Assembly: GCF_014204975.1 (NCBI RefSeq) | Contig: NZ_JACHMM010000001.1 | Coordinates: forward strand, 4,774,001 to 4,838,000 | Length of the DNA: 64,000 nucleotides | Direction: 5' to 3' | Source: Jiangella mangrovi | GTDB taxonomy: Bacteria > Actinomycetota > Actinomycetes > Jiangellales > Jiangellaceae | Shown: one piece after another, positions 1 to 9,306 of the stretch | How positions within the stretch are numbered: the first letter of the stretch is position 1 | How the letters are laid out: each line of letters begins with the position of its first letter | Translations under genes and position numbers: made by a program | The notes under the pieces: model-generated | The model's database searches: none | The model's input: the letters and a program-made list of their open reading frames with translations, nothing else | Told to the model about the DNA's origin: nothing

Positions 1-1186
1 CGTTGCGCGGCTTGACCAGGTTGTACACGAACAGCAGCTCGCCGGCCGAGGCGTGCCCGGACGTGTGCACCTTGGCGTTGCCCTTGTGCACGACGGTGGC
101 GCCCTCGCGGGTGAGGCCGTTGATGACGCGGCCGACGGCGTTCTCGTTGCCCGGGATGAGCGACGACGCCAGCACGACGACGTCGCCGGGCTCGATGCGG
201 ATGGCCGGGTGGTCGCGGTTGGCGATGCGCGAGAGCGCCGCCATGGGCTCGCCCTGCGACCCGGTGGACATGAGCACGACCTCTTCGGGCGGCAGGTTGT
301 CGATCGACTTGAGGTCGACCAGCGTGCCGCCGGGGATGGTGAGGTAGCCGAGGTCGCGGGCGATGCCCATGTTGCGGACCATGGACCGGCCGACGAAGGC
401 GACCTTGCGGCCGTGCGCGACGGCGACGTCGAGGACCTGCTGCACGCGGTGGACGTGGCTGGCGAACGAGGCGACCACGACACGGCGCGGCGCGCGGGCG
501 AAGACGCCGTCGAGGACGTCGGCGATGTCGCGCTCGTGCGGGGTGAAGCCGGGCACCTCGGCGTTGGTGGAGTCGACCATGAACAGGTCGACGCCGGCGT
601 CGCCGAGCCGGGCGAACCCGTTGAGGTCGGTCAGCCGGCCGTCGAGCGGCAGCTGGTCCATCTTGAAGTCGCCGGTGTGCAGCACGACGCCGGCGGGCGT
701 GCGGATGGCCAGCGCCAGCGCGTCGGGGATGGAGTGGTTGACGGCGAGGAACTCGACCTCGAACGGGCCGAACCGCTCCGTCTGCCCCTCCTTGACCTGC
801 AGCTGGTAGGCGTCGATGCGATGCTCCTTGAGCTTCGCCTCGACCAGCGCCAGGGTGAGCCGGGACCCGACGACGGGGATGTCCTGCTTCTCGCGCAGTA
901 GGAACGGGACGGCGCCGATGTGGTCCTCGTGCCCGTGCGTGAGGACGATGGCCTCGACGTCGTCGAGACGGTCCCGGATGTACTCGAAGTCGGGGAGGAT
1001 GAGGTCGACGCCGGGCTGGTTGTCCTCGGGGAACAGCACGCCGCAGTCGACGATCAGCAGCCGCCCGCCGTGCTCGAACACGGTCATGTTGCGGCCGACC
1101 TCGCCCAGCCCGCCGAGCGGGACGAGGCGCAGCGCGCCGGGGGCGAGCGGAGGGGGCGTGGAGAGTTCGGGGTGCGGATGGCTCAT
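1..1186 (-). CDS. rnj: Ribonuclease J, 5' part only (cut by window start)
   Basis: Metallo-beta-lactamase/beta-CASP ribonuclease acting in mRNA decay and rRNA processing. About 395 codons are visible, from the ATG at 1186 to the window edge; the C-terminal part lies outside. The zinc-binding motif THGHEDH sits at residues 83-89 (H84, H86, D88, H89). It is followed by a second metal His in the LHTGDFK segment and the VDSTNAE beta-CASP segment. The ATG overlaps the dapA stop in an ATGA, so the two genes are co-transcribed as dapA-rnj, a common actinobacterial pair. The reading frame is intact over the visible part. Confidence 0.96.
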   Translation of the reverse strand, partial: MSHPHPELSTPPPLAPGALRLVPLGGLGEVGRNMTVFEHGGRLLIVDCGVLFPEDNQPGVDLILPDFEYIRDRLDDVEAIVLTHGHEDHIGAVPFLLREKQDIPVVGSRLTLALVEAKLKEHRIDAYQLQVKEGQTERFGPFEVEFLAVNHSIPDALALAIRTPAGVVLHTGDFKMDQLPLDGRLTDLNGFARLGDAGVDLFMVDSTNAEVPGFTPHERDIADVLDGVFARAPRRVVVASFASHVHRVQQVLDVAVAHGRKVAFVGRSMVRNMGIARDLGYLTIPGGTLVDLKSIDNLPPEEVVLMSTGSQGEPMAALSRIANRDHPAIRIEPGDVVVLASSLIPGNENAVGRVINGLTREGATVVHKGNAKVHTSGHASAGELLFVYNLVKPRN

Positions 1187-2115
1187 GCGAGCCCCGCCTC
1201 GGCGAGGTCGGCGCGCAGCAGCGCGACCTGCTCGTCGGTGGCGGGGATGAGGGGCGAGCGGACCGTGCGGTGCCGGATCACGCCCAGGTGCTGGACGGCG
1301 GCCTTGGCCATGATGGCTCCTTGGGTTCGGGTCATGATGCCGCGCACGGCCGGGATGACCTGACGGTGCAGGTCGAGCGCCCGGCGCAGGTCGCCGGAGT
1401 CGACGGCGCGGATCATCTGCGCGTACTGGGCGGCCGCCACGTGGCCGACGACGCTGACCACGCCGACGGCGCCGTGCGTGAGCAGCGCGAGGTTGAGGGC
1501 GTCGTCGCCGGAGTAGTAGGCCAGTCCGCTGCGGGCGATGACCTCGGACGAGGCGAACACGTCGCCCTTGGCGTCCTTGACCGCGACGATGCGGTCGTGC
1601 TCGGCCAGCCGGAGCAGGGTCTCGGTGGCGATGGGCACCCCGGTGCGGACGGGGATGTCGTAGAGCATGACCGGGAGGTCGGTGGCCGACGCGACGGCGA
1701 CGAAGTGCTGGTAGAGCGCCTCTTGCGGCGGCCGGCTGTAGTAGGGCGTGACCAGCAGCAGCCCGTGCGCGCCGGCCTTCTGCGCGGCCTGCGCGAGCTC
1801 GCTGGTGTGGCGGGTGTCGTTGGTGCCGACGCCGGCGACGACGCGGGCGCGCGAGCCGACGGCCTCGAGCACGGCCCGCAGGATGAGGTCCTTCTCGGCG
1901 TCGGACGTGGTGGGGCTCTCACCGGTGGTGCCGCTGACCACGAGGCCGTCGCAGCCCTGGTCGACGAGCTTCTCCGCCAGGGCGGCGGTGCCCTCGAGGT
2001 CGAGACCGCCGTCGTCGAGGAACGGCGTGACCATGGCGACCGACATGCGGCCGAACGGTGCGGCCGCCGGCGCACCCGTGGTGGCGGCGGCGAGGGTGAA
2101 GAGCTCGTCAGGCAT
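1183..2115 (-). CDS. dapA: 4-hydroxy-tetrahydrodipicolinate synthase
   Basis: Condenses pyruvate with aspartate semialdehyde, the first committed step of the lysine/diaminopimelate branch. The 310-residue TIM-barrel length fits the family. Visible motifs are the substrate-binding SGTTGES loop (61-67), the catalytic Tyr152 in MLYDIPVRTG and the Schiff-base Lys180 in IVAVKDAKG. I chose the ATG at 2115 over an in-frame TTG two codons upstream because TAGCCT lies exactly 6 nt before the ATG, which fits a leaderless transcript. It overlaps rnj by 4 bp. dapB lies elsewhere in this window (19272-20012). Confidence 0.96.
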   Translation of the reverse strand: MPDELFTLAAATTGAPAAAPFGRMSVAMVTPFLDDGGLDLEGTAALAEKLVDQGCDGLVVSGTTGESPTTSDAEKDLILRAVLEAVGSRARVVAGVGTNDTRHTSELAQAAQKAGAHGLLLVTPYYSRPPQEALYQHFVAVASATDLPVMLYDIPVRTGVPIATETLLRLAEHDRIVAVKDAKGDVFASSEVIARSGLAYYSGDDALNLALLTHGAVGVVSVVGHVAAAQYAQMIRAVDSGDLRRALDLHRQVIPAVRGIMTRTQGAIMAKAAVQHLGVIRHRTVRSPLIPATDEQVALLRADLAEAGLA

Positions 2116-2121
2116 GGACAA

Positions 2122-2127
2122 AGGCTA
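2122..2127 (-). promoter_or_regulatory. -10 hexamer TAGCCT of dapA (leaderless)
   Basis: On the minus strand TAGCCT is followed by six bases (TTGTCC) and then the dapA ATG. Transcription would therefore start at or next to the A of the start codon. No clear -35 box is seen. Confidence 0.55.
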
Positions 2128-2157
2128 CCGTGATCCGGCCCCCCGGACCGACCTGCC

Positions 2158-3282
2158 TCACCGTCCGGTGCTGGTCAGGGCGACGGCGTGGGCGCGGGTC
2201 CTGGTGACCGCCGCGAGCAGCTCGGCCAGCCGGGGGTCGTCCTGCTCGTCGGCGCGGGCGTGGCGCAGCCGGGTGACGAGGAACGCGAGCTCCGTGACCG
2301 ACCCCTGGTAGGTGCGGACGGCGCGGGCGGCGTCGCGCCCGTACTGCGTCTTCATGGCCGTGATCCAGCGCCGCCGGCTGCGCATGGTCGACAGCAGCTC
2401 GAGCTCGTACCAGGGGATCCAGCCGGCCTGCACGAACTCGCCCAGCCGCGCCGCGATGACCCGCTGCTCGCGGCGGCGCTGCCAGAGTGCGATGCTCAGC
2501 ATGCCGGCGAACAGCGGCACCATGACGACGACGTAGACGGCGATGAAGCCGCTGCCGTCGTCGTCCCAGAGCGCCGAGGCGTTCCACAGCGCGTGCAGCC
2601 CGGCGGCCAGCAGGTACCCGAGGAACGGCAGCACGATCCGCGCGCCCACCGACCGGCGCTGCGCCGCGATGCCCACCGCGATGCCGATGAACACGGTGAA
2701 CAGCGGGTGGGCGAAGGGTGAGAACACCCCGCGCACGACGAACACCGTGTAGCCGTCGATCGAGGCGGTGTCGAACGCCCGGCCCAGGTAGAGGATGTTC
2801 TCGACGAACGCGAACCCGGCCGCCACCAGCCCCGCGTAGACGATGCCGTCGACCAGCCCGTCCAGCTCGTGGCGCTGCGTCCACAGCAGGCCGACCAGGA
2901 ACGCGCCCTTGAGCGCCTCTTCGGCGAACGGCGCCGAGACCACCGACGACGTGTACTCGCCGTAGGTGACCGCGACGACGGAGTTCACCACCAGCGCCCC
3001 CAGGGTGGCGACGCCGCCGCCCCACAGGAACGCCGCCAGCATGGTCCGGCCGGGCTCGGGCTCCCAGCGGTCCAGCCAGAGGAACGCCCCGACGACCACG
3101 ACGACCGGGAGCAGCGCGAACAGCGTGGCGGTGGCGACGGTGGCGGGCTCGAGGTCGCCGACCGCCAGCCCGACCACGGCGACGGCGCAGATGGCCGCCG
3201 CGACCAGGCCGAGGACCGGCCAGAAGACGCGGCGGCGCTGCTGCCGGCTCCACGGCTGGTGCTGGACGAGGAGCTCGTTCAC
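2158..3282 (-). CDS. PrsW-family intramembrane protease
   Basis: Polytopic membrane protein of 374 residues. About eight hydrophobic segments fill the first two thirds and a charged cytoplasmic tail makes up the last ~100 residues. PrsW/CAAX-protease hallmarks are the FAEEALKG motif (paired Glu), FVENILY, and two later His-containing motifs (FAHPLFTVF and GLHALWN). In Bacillus, PrsW cleaves anti-sigma factors; the substrate here is unknown. The GTG at 3282 overlaps the upstream HAD hydrolase stop (GTGA), so both are probably co-expressed. A longer frame running upstream through the HAD gene is a shadow. Confidence 0.85.
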   Translation of the reverse strand: MNELLVQHQPWSRQQRRRVFWPVLGLVAAAICAVAVVGLAVGDLEPATVATATLFALLPVVVVVGAFLWLDRWEPEPGRTMLAAFLWGGGVATLGALVVNSVVAVTYGEYTSSVVSAPFAEEALKGAFLVGLLWTQRHELDGLVDGIVYAGLVAAGFAFVENILYLGRAFDTASIDGYTVFVVRGVFSPFAHPLFTVFIGIAVGIAAQRRSVGARIVLPFLGYLLAAGLHALWNASALWDDDGSGFIAVYVVVMVPLFAGMLSIALWQRRREQRVIAARLGEFVQAGWIPWYELELLSTMRSRRRWITAMKTQYGRDAARAVRTYQGSVTELAFLVTRLRHARADEQDDPRLAELLAAVTRTRAHAVALTSTGR

Positions 3283-3920
3283 TCGACTACGACGTCCACG
3301 AGGAGCGGGCCGGTTCCGTCGACCCGCACCTGCGCCGGGCTGTCGGCGACGAGGTCGGCCTCGAGCCGGCGGGCCTCGTGCGTCGAGGCGATGCCGACGA
3401 CGGCCATGCCGGCCGCCCGCGCCGCCGCGATGCCGCTGGGCGCGTCCTCGACCACGACGCACCGGGCCGGCTCGAACCCGAGCCGCTCGGCGCCGAGCAG
3501 GTACGGCTCCGGGTGCGGCTTGCCGCGGATGACGTCGTCGGCGGTGACGACGACGGCGGGAGCGGGCAGCCCGGCGGCGCTCATGCGGGCGGCGGCCAGG
3601 ACGGCGTTTCCGGAGGTGACGACGGCGCGGCGCCCGGCCGGGATGGCGGCCAGCAGCTCGGCCGCCCCGGGCATGGGGCGGACGGTGCCGGCGTCCTCGA
3701 TCTCGAGCTCGTCGATGCGGGCCATGGCGGCCGCGACCCGGTGGCCGGGCAGCAGGTCGGCGACGATGTCGGCGGTGGTGCGCCCGTGCGCGTCGGCCAG
3801 CCGGGCGGGGTCGACCTCGAACTGCCGGCACCAGCGCAGCCAGCAGCGCGCGATGGAGTCGGTCGAGTCGACCAGCGTCCCGTCGAGGTCGAGCAGGATC
3901 GCTTCCGCCTTGAGCACCAC
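3279..3920 (-). CDS. HAD-superfamily hydrolase (beta-phosphoglucomutase-like subfamily)
   Basis: Cytoplasmic HAD phosphatase of 213 residues with all four motifs: motif [13 protein letters not shown] (nucleophile Asp near residue 11), motif II VVTSGN, motif III Lys in RGKPHPEPY, and motif [11 protein letters not shown]. The small cap and the length match sugar-phosphate phosphatases or 2-phosphoglycolate-like enzymes. The substrate cannot be read from sequence. The GTG at 3920 is supported by TACAGT six bases upstream. It overlaps the PrsW-type gene by 4 bp. Confidence 0.85.
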   Translation of the reverse strand: MVLKAEAILLDLDGTLVDSTDSIARCWLRWCRQFEVDPARLADAHGRTTADIVADLLPGHRVAAAMARIDELEIEDAGTVRPMPGAAELLAAIPAGRRAVVTSGNAVLAAARMSAAGLPAPAVVVTADDVIRGKPHPEPYLLGAERLGFEPARCVVVEDAPSGIAAARAAGMAVVGIASTHEARRLEADLVADSPAQVRVDGTGPLLVDVVVE

Positions 3921-3926
3921 CCCGCG

Positions 3927-3932
3927 ACTGTA
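3927..3932 (-). promoter_or_regulatory. -10 hexamer TACAGT of HAD gene (leaderless)
   Basis: TACAGT on the minus strand lies six bases before the GTG at 3920. It fits the leaderless arrangement seen at many starts in this window. Confidence 0.5.
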
Positions 3933-3950
3933 CCGGGGCGCTCCGACGGG

Positions 3951-4679
3951 TCAGGCGTCGCGGCGCGCCAGCACGACGGCGGCGATAGCGAGCAGCGCGG
4001 CCGTCCACGCGGCCATGACCAGCCCGCCGGTCACCGGGCCGAGCGCGTCGTCGATCGCCAGCCGGTCCTCCCCGGCGAGCATCCGCATGCCCGCGAGGTC
4101 GGGCAGGTACCGCGCGAGCGGCGTCGCCCGGTACAGCAGGAACGACACCGACACCACCGAGCCGTTCGCGATCAGCACGACCAGCGGGACCACGCCGCCG
4201 CGGGCGAACACGGTGATCGCCAGCGCGATGAGCGCGGTGAGGACGGCGTAGACGCCACCACCGACGGCCCGGCCGAGCACGCGGTCCACGTCCGGCCCGG
4301 GGCCGGCGACCAGGCGTGCGGCGAGCAGCGCGGCCGGGAACGCGACGGCCGCCGCGGCCGCGACCAGGCCGGCGACGACCGCCGCCTTCGCCGCCAGCAC
4401 GCTCACGCGGCGCGGCACGGCGGCGAGCGTCGAGGCGATCTGCCGGCCTGCGGCGTACTCGCTGCTGACGGCGACGACGCCCAGCACGATCGCGCCGACC
4501 ATGACCAGTGGCCCCGCGTCCAGCGCCGCCTCCGCCGCCGACCCGCCCGGATCCCTTGACGCGGTGAGCGCGGCCAGCGCGACCGGTCCCAGCACAGCGA
4601 CCGCCAGCGCTGCCAGCGTGGCGGGCAGGGTGAGCACCTTGCGCAGCTCGGCCGAGAACGCATCCGCGACGGCGGTCAC
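3951..4679 (-). CDS. ABC-2 type transporter permease
   Basis: Integral membrane subunit of 242 residues with about six hydrophobic segments, paired with the ATPase encoded immediately upstream. The GTG at 4679 overlaps the ATPase stop (GTGA). A frame that continues farther upstream is only a shadow of the ATPase gene. The pair resembles small ABC-2 exporters that stand beside NarL-type two-component systems in actinobacteria and often act in antibiotic or envelope-stress resistance. Substrate unknown. Confidence 0.85.
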   Translation of the reverse strand: MTAVADAFSAELRKVLTLPATLAALAVAVLGPVALAALTASRDPGGSAAEAALDAGPLVMVGAIVLGVVAVSSEYAAGRQIASTLAAVPRRVSVLAAKAAVVAGLVAAAAAVAFPAALLAARLVAGPGPDVDRVLGRAVGGGVYAVLTALIALAITVFARGGVVPLVVLIANGSVVSVSFLLYRATPLARYLPDLAGMRMLAGEDRLAIDDALGPVTGGLVMAAWTAALLAIAAVVLARRDA

Positions 4680-5377
4680 GAGGTCCCTCCCGTCAGCGCG
4701 AAGAAGGCGTCCTCCAGCGTCGGGTGCCCGGCGGTGACGCGGTCCAGCGGCCCGGCGGCGACCACCCGGCCGGCGGCGATGACCACCAGGTCGTCGGCCA
4801 GCTCCGCGACCTCGGCCATGAGGTGGCTGGACAGCAACACCGTCCCGCCGGCGTCGGCGTGCGCGCGCAGCAGCCGGCGGATCCACCGGATCCCCTCGGG
4901 GTCCAGCCCGTTCACCGGCTCGTCCAGCACCAGCGCCGGCGGCTCCCCCAGCAGCGCGGCGGCCAGGCCCAGCCGCTGCCCCATGCCGAGCGACAGCCGT
5001 CCGGCCCGCACCCGCGCCGCGTCCGCCAGGCCCACCTGCTCCAGCACCTCGCCGACCCGGCGCCGCGGGATGCCGTTGCTGCGGGCCACCCAGGCCAGGT
5101 GCTGCCGGGCCGAGCGGGACCTGTGCGCCCCGGACCCGTCCAGCACCGACCCCACCACGCGCAGCGGCCGCGGCAGCGACGCGTACGGCCGGCCGTCCAC
5201 CAGCGCCCGGCCCGACGTCGGCCGGTCCAGCCCGAGCAGGATCCGCAGCGTCGAGGACTTGCCCGCGCCGTTCGGTCCGAGGAAGGCGGTCACCCGGCCC
5301 GGCTCGGCCCGGAAGGTCACGCCGGAGAGCACCTCGCGGGCGCCGCGGCGTTTCACCACATCGTCGATAGAGAGCAT
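4676..5377 (-). CDS. ABC transporter ATP-binding protein
   Basis: Cytoplasmic ATPase of 233 residues. Walker A is GPNGAGKSS (about 34-42), the signature is LSLGMGQRLG, Walker B is ALVLDEPVNGLDP and the H-loop is SSHLM. It forms an exporter with the downstream ABC-2 permease (4-bp overlap). It is divergent from the histidine kinase at 5477, with about 100 bp between them, so the two-component system probably controls this transporter. That control is inferred from position only. Confidence 0.93.
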   Translation of the reverse strand: MLSIDDVVKRRGAREVLSGVTFRAEPGRVTAFLGPNGAGKSSTLRILLGLDRPTSGRALVDGRPYASLPRPLRVVGSVLDGSGAHRSRSARQHLAWVARSNGIPRRRVGEVLEQVGLADAARVRAGRLSLGMGQRLGLAAALLGEPPALVLDEPVNGLDPEGIRWIRRLLRAHADAGGTVLLSSHLMAEVAELADDLVVIAAGRVVAAGPLDRVTAGHPTLEDAFFALTGGTS

Positions 5378-5464
5378 GCGCCCATGTCAGCCGAGCGGCG
5401 CCGGGCTGTCATCGGGCCACGGTCGCTCGGACCACGGTCCGATGCCCGCAGCCGGCGCCGTCCC

Positions 5465-5470
5465 TAGACT
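5465..5470 (+). promoter_or_regulatory. -10 hexamer TAGACT of the kinase operon (leaderless)
   Basis: TAGACT is followed by six bases (CGCGGC) and the kinase ATG, predicting a transcript that begins at the start codon. Confidence 0.55.
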
Positions 5471-5476
5471 CGCGGC

Positions 5477-6340
5477 ATGGAGACCGGCCGGCCGACCTGG
5501 CGCTCGCGGGCCTGGCCGGTGGCCTGGGCGCTGCTCGCCCTGCTGGTCGCGGCGCTCATGACCGTCGGCGTCCAGGGCTCGACGGCGCGGGTCCTGCCAC
5601 TGGTCGTCGTCGGCATCGCGGTGCTGGTGACCGGGTGGGCCGTGCTGCGCACCCGCCGCGAACGCCGCGCCCACGAGGACCGGCTGGCGTCCTGGGCCGG
5701 CGAGCGGGCGACCCAGGCCGAGCGGCTGCGCATCGCCGGTGACCTGCACGATCTCGTCTCGCACGGCCTCGGCCTGATCACCGTCCGGGCCGCCGTCGCC
5801 GCCCGGCTCTCCGGCCCGGACGGGCGCGCCGAGCAGGCGCGGGCGCTGACCGACATCGAGGCGGTCAGCCGCGAGACCACCACCGAGCTGCGCCGCATGC
5901 TGACGGTCCTGCGCACCCCCGACTCGGCGGCGGCGCTGCGCCCGGCGGAGTCGCTGGCCGACCTGCCCGGTCTCGTCTCGGCGGCCCGCGGCGCCGGACT
6001 GGACGCGACCCTCGACCTGCCGTCCCTGGACGGCGTCTCCCCCGGCGTGCAGCTCACCGTGTGCGCGGTCGTCCGCGAGGCGCTGAGCAACACCGCCCGG
6101 CACGCCGGCCCGACCACGGCGCGGGTGGTCGTGCGCAGCGACGACGGCGGCAGCGGTGCGGTCACGGTGACGGTCGCCGACGACGGTCCCGCCGCGGGCT
6201 GGGAGCCGCGGCCCGGCGCCGGGCACGGGCTCGACGGCCTGCGGGAACGGGTGACGGCGATCGGCGGCGTCCTCGACGCCGGCCCCGACGGCGCCGGGTT
6301 CGCCGTCGTCGCGCGCCTCCCCGACGGAGCCCGACCGTGA
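5477..6340 (+). CDS. Sensor histidine kinase (HisKA_3/NarL type)
   Basis: Membrane-bound kinase of 287 residues with two N-terminal transmembrane segments (about 14-32 and 38-57) and almost no extracellular loop. The dimerisation/phosphoacceptor motif RIAGDLHDLVSHGLG carries His91. The HATPase region has an REALSNTARHA N-box, followed by a DDG box and a GHGLDGLRERV box. The short sensor suggests that it senses membrane stress or works with the divergent ABC transporter. It is followed by its response regulator with a GTGA overlap. Confidence 0.93.
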   Translation: METGRPTWRSRAWPVAWALLALLVAALMTVGVQGSTARVLPLVVVGIAVLVTGWAVLRTRRERRAHEDRLASWAGERATQAERLRIAGDLHDLVSHGLGLITVRAAVAARLSGPDGRAEQARALTDIEAVSRETTTELRRMLTVLRTPDSAAALRPAESLADLPGLVSAARGAGLDATLDLPSLDGVSPGVQLTVCAVVREALSNTARHAGPTTARVVVRSDDGGSGAVTVTVADDGPAAGWEPRPGAGHGLDGLRERVTAIGGVLDAGPDGAGFAVVARLPDGARP

Positions 6341-7026
6341 CCACCGCGCCGGAGCCGATCCGGGTGCTGGTCGCCGACGACCAGCCGCTCCTGCGGCACA
6401 GTCTGGCGCTGCTGCTCGACGCCGCGCCGGACCTCGCCGTCGCCGGGACGGCCGCGACCGGCGGCGAGGCGGTCGAGCTGGCCGGCGAGCTGCGGCCCGA
6501 CGTTGTCCTGATGGACATCCGCATGCCCGGCGGCGACGGCATCGAGGCGACCCGGCGGATCACCGGCGATCCCGCGCTCGCCGCCGTCCGGGTGCTGGTG
6601 CTCAGCATGTTCGAGCTGGACGAGTACGTGTACGCCGCACTGCGGGCCGGGGCGAGCGGCTTCCTGCTCAAGGACGCCCGGCCGGACCAGCTGCTCGACG
6701 CGGTCCGGCGCACGTCCTCGGGCGAGTCGCTGTTCGCGCCGAGCATCCTCACCCGGCTGGTCGAGCACTACCTGGAGCGCCCCGCCGGACCCGAGCGCGA
6801 CCGCCCGCGGCTGGACGTGCTGACCGAGCGCGAGACCGAGGTGCTGGCGCTGGTGGCGTCCGGGCTGTCCAACGACGAGATCGCGGCCGCGCTGTTCATC
6901 TCGGTCAAGACGGTGAAGACGCACATCGGTCACCTGCTGGCCAAGCTGGCCGCCCGCGACCGCGCCCAGCTGGTCATCGCCGCGTACGAGAACGGGCTGG
7001 CCGGGCGGGCGGGTCAGGCGTCGTAG
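6337..7026 (+). CDS. NarL/FixJ-family response regulator
   Basis: DNA-binding response regulator of 229 residues. The receiver domain (about 8-125) carries acidic residues DD near 14-15, the phosphoacceptor Asp60 in VLMDIRMPG and the switch Lys in FLLKDA. The C-terminal LuxR-type HTH is LTERETEVLALVASGLSNDE followed by KTVKTHIGHLLAKL. It starts at the GTG overlapping the kinase stop. Its 3' end overlaps the convergent paaE 3' end by 13 bp. Confidence 0.94.
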   Translation: MTTAPEPIRVLVADDQPLLRHSLALLLDAAPDLAVAGTAATGGEAVELAGELRPDVVLMDIRMPGGDGIEATRRITGDPALAAVRVLVLSMFELDEYVYAALRAGASGFLLKDARPDQLLDAVRRTSSGESLFAPSILTRLVEHYLERPAGPERDRPRLDVLTERETEVLALVASGLSNDEIAAALFISVKTVKTHIGHLLAKLAARDRAQLVIAAYENGLAGRAGQAS

Positions 7027-8108
7027 TCGACCTCGAGGGTGGGCGTGGTGGGGTGCGACTGGCAAGTCAGCACGTAGCCGGCCTCGACCTCGTCGTCCTC
7101 GAGCGCGTAGCGGCGCTCCATGGTGACGGCGCCGTCGAGCACCTTGGCCCGGCAGGTGCCGCAGACACCGCCCTTGCAGGCGAACGGCGCGTCGTTGCGG
7201 ACCCGCAGGACCGCCTCGAGCACGGTCTCGTCCGGGTCGTCGACGGTGACGGCGGTACGGCGGCCGTCGAGCACGGCGGTGACGGCGCAGGTCACGGCCT
7301 GTTCGCGAGCCTCCTTGCGGACGGCGGGCGGCGGGTCGCCGACGTGGTACAGCTCGGCGTGGACGTGCGCGCGGTCGACGCCGCGGCCGGCCAGCACGTG
7401 CCTCGCGGTCGTGATCAGCTCGTACGGCCCGCACAGGTACCAGTCGTCGACGGTGTCCGGCGGCAGCAGGGTGTCGAGCAGCCGGCCGAGCCGGTCGCCG
7501 TCGAGCCGCCCCGACAGCAGCTCCGTCGTCCCCGGCTCGCGCGACAGCACGTGCACCAGCTGCAGCCGGCCCGGGTGGCGGTCCTTGAGGTCGGCCAGCT
7601 CGTCCAGGAACATCACCGACGACGACGTGCGGTTGCCGTAGAGCAGCGTGACCCGGCTGTCGGGCTCGGTGTCCAGCGCCGTCGCGACGATCGAGAGCAC
7701 CGGCGTGATGCCGCTGCCGGCCGCGACCATGGCGTAGTGCCGGGCCTGCTCCGGGTGGAACGACGGCGTGAACCGGCCGGCCGGCGTCATGACGTCCAGC
7801 TCGTCGCCGGCCGCCAGCGTCGTCAGCGCGTGCGAGGAGAACACGCCCGACGGGATCCGCTTCACCGCGATGCGAAGCACTCCCGACCCCGCGGGCGAGC
7901 AGATCGAGTAGCTGCGCCTGACGCCGTCGCCGCCGGGCAGGGTGACGTTGACGTGCTGGCCGGCGGCGAAGTCGTAGTCCTCGGCCAGCTCGGCGGGGAC
8001 GGCGAACGTGACGGCGACGGCGTCGGGCGTGAGCGCCTCCACCGCCGCCACCCGGAGCCGATGGGTGACGGAGTGCCGGCGGGTCGGCTGCGACTGGGTG
8101 ACCGTCAT
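7014..8108 (-). CDS. paaE: Phenylacetyl-CoA epoxidase reductase subunit
   Basis: NAD(P)H:ferredoxin-type reductase that feeds electrons to the PaaAC oxygenase. Its 364 residues comprise an FAD-binding domain with the RSYSICS motif, a nucleotide-binding domain with GSGITPVLS, and a C-terminal plant-type 2Fe-2S ferredoxin domain with CKGGVCGTCRAKV plus a final Cys in LTCQSHP. It is the last gene of the five-gene operon, with a 4-bp overlap to paaD. The ATG at 8108 begins a typical N-terminus; a longer frame upstream is a shadow of paaD. Confidence 0.95.
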   Translation of the reverse strand: MTVTQSQPTRRHSVTHRLRVAAVEALTPDAVAVTFAVPAELAEDYDFAAGQHVNVTLPGGDGVRRSYSICSPAGSGVLRIAVKRIPSGVFSSHALTTLAAGDELDVMTPAGRFTPSFHPEQARHYAMVAAGSGITPVLSIVATALDTEPDSRVTLLYGNRTSSSVMFLDELADLKDRHPGRLQLVHVLSREPGTTELLSGRLDGDRLGRLLDTLLPPDTVDDWYLCGPYELITTARHVLAGRGVDRAHVHAELYHVGDPPPAVRKEAREQAVTCAVTAVLDGRRTAVTVDDPDETVLEAVLRVRNDAPFACKGGVCGTCRAKVLDGAVTMERRYALEDDEVEAGYVLTCQSHPTTPTLEVDYDA

Positions 8109-8578
8109 AGCGCCTTCATGTGGTCGAACGGCTCCTGGCAGGACCGGCAGACCCAGAGCGCCTTGCACGCCGTCGAGCCGAACCGGGACAGCTCGCGGGT
8201 GTCGGGCGAGCCGCAGTGCGGGCAGCGGACGGAGAGGGTGAGGGCGGTGACGGTGCCGTGCGCGGCCGGTCCGGGCGGCGCGATGCCGTGGTCCTGGAGG
8301 GCGGCTCGGCCGTCCGGGGTGATCCAGTCGGTCGTCCAGGCCGGCGCCAGCACTGTCAGGACGTCGACACTGTGGATACCGTACTCGGCCAGTGCGGACT
8401 CGATGTCGGCGCGGATCGCGTCCATGGCCGGGCAGCCGGAGTAGGTCGGGGTGATGTCGACGGTGACGTGGCCGCCGTCGTCGACCCGGACGTCGCGCAG
8501 GATGCCGAGCTGCTCGATCGTGACGACCGGCAGCTCCGGGTCCTGGACCGCGGCGACGACCTCGCGCACGGCGCTCAC
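8105..8578 (-). CDS. paaD: PaaD maturation factor of phenylacetyl-CoA epoxidase
   Basis: A 157-residue MIP18/DUF59-family protein thought to help iron-sulfur or diiron maturation of the epoxidase. The N-terminal DUF59 domain shows VQDPELPVVTIEQLGILRDV and the TPTYSGCPAM motif. The C-terminal zinc-ribbon has the Cys pairs CPHC and CRSC. The GTG start overlaps the paaC stop. The domain order and operon position (fourth) are standard. Confidence 0.94.
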   Translation of the reverse strand: MSAVREVVAAVQDPELPVVTIEQLGILRDVRVDDGGHVTVDITPTYSGCPAMDAIRADIESALAEYGIHSVDVLTVLAPAWTTDWITPDGRAALQDHGIAPPGPAAHGTVTALTLSVRCPHCGSPDTRELSRFGSTACKALWVCRSCQEPFDHMKAL

Positions 8579-9306
8579 CACGTCGCCCCCGGGTGCGAGC
8601 GGTGCAGGTGCTGCATCTCGGCGAGCAGGTAGCCGAGGTGCTCGGTGTGCAGGCCGCGGCGGCCACCGCTGCGGCGCCCGTCCGGCTCCGGGACGGCGAG
8701 GCCGGCCTCGGCCAGCACGGACCCGACGTACGCCGTCCACGGCTCGCGCAGGCCGGCCGGGTCGACGCCGGCACCGTCGAACGGCTCGAACAGCTCGTCG
8801 GCGTACGGCCAGACGGCGTCGAGGGCGGCGACCATGCGGCGGCGGCTCTCGTCGGTGCCGTCGCCCAGGCGCAGCACCCACTGGGTGGCGTGGTCGCGGT
8901 GGTAGTGGACCTCCTTGACCGCCTTGCCCGCGACGGCGGCCAGCGTCTCGTCGGCGCCGGCGCGCAGCCGGTCGTACAGCTCGTACTGGTAGGCGGCGAA
9001 GACCAGCTGCCGGGCCATGGTCTGCGCGAAGTCGCCGCCCGGCAGTTCGACCAGCAGCACGTTGCGGAAGTCGCGGTCGTCGCGCCAGTACGCCAGCGCG
9101 TCCTCGTCGCGGCCCGCGCCCTCGAGCTCGCCGGCGTAGGTGAGCAGCGTGCGGGCCTGGCCGAGCAGGTCGAGCGCGATGTTGGCCAGCGCGACGTCCT
9201 CTTCGAGCTCCGGCGCGCGAGCGACCCACTCGCCCAGCCGCTGGGCCAGGACGAGGGCGTCGTCGCCGAGGGCGAGGGCGTACGGCTGCGGCTGGAGTCC
9301 GGTCAC
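8575..9306 (-). CDS. paaC: Phenylacetyl-CoA epoxidase structural subunit
   Basis: A 243-residue ferritin-like helical protein that pairs with catalytic PaaA. Typical segments are LGEWVARAPELEEDVALANIALDLLGQAR near the N-terminus and KEVHYHRDHATQWVLRLGDGT centrally. The carboxylate/His ligands of a diiron site are largely retained, although in characterised complexes PaaC is not the catalytic subunit. The GTG at 9306 overlaps the paaB stop by 4 bp. Confidence 0.94.
   Translation of the reverse strand: MTGLQPQPYALALGDDALVLAQRLGEWVARAPELEEDVALANIALDLLGQARTLLTYAGELEGAGRDEDALAYWRDDRDFRNVLLVELPGGDFAQTMARQLVFAAYQYELYDRLRAGADETLAAVAGKAVKEVHYHRDHATQWVLRLGDGTDESRRRMVAALDAVWPYADELFEPFDGAGVDPAGLREPWTAYVGSVLAEAGLAVPEPDGRRSGGRRGLHTEHLGYLLAEMQHLHRSHPGATW

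Noticed and set aside
2158..4008. A 616-residue open frame spanning the PrsW and HAD genes
   Set aside because: Only the last 374 residues look like a protein; the upstream part is Arg/Gly-rich antisense or shifted-frame sequence over the HAD gene, which is well supported.
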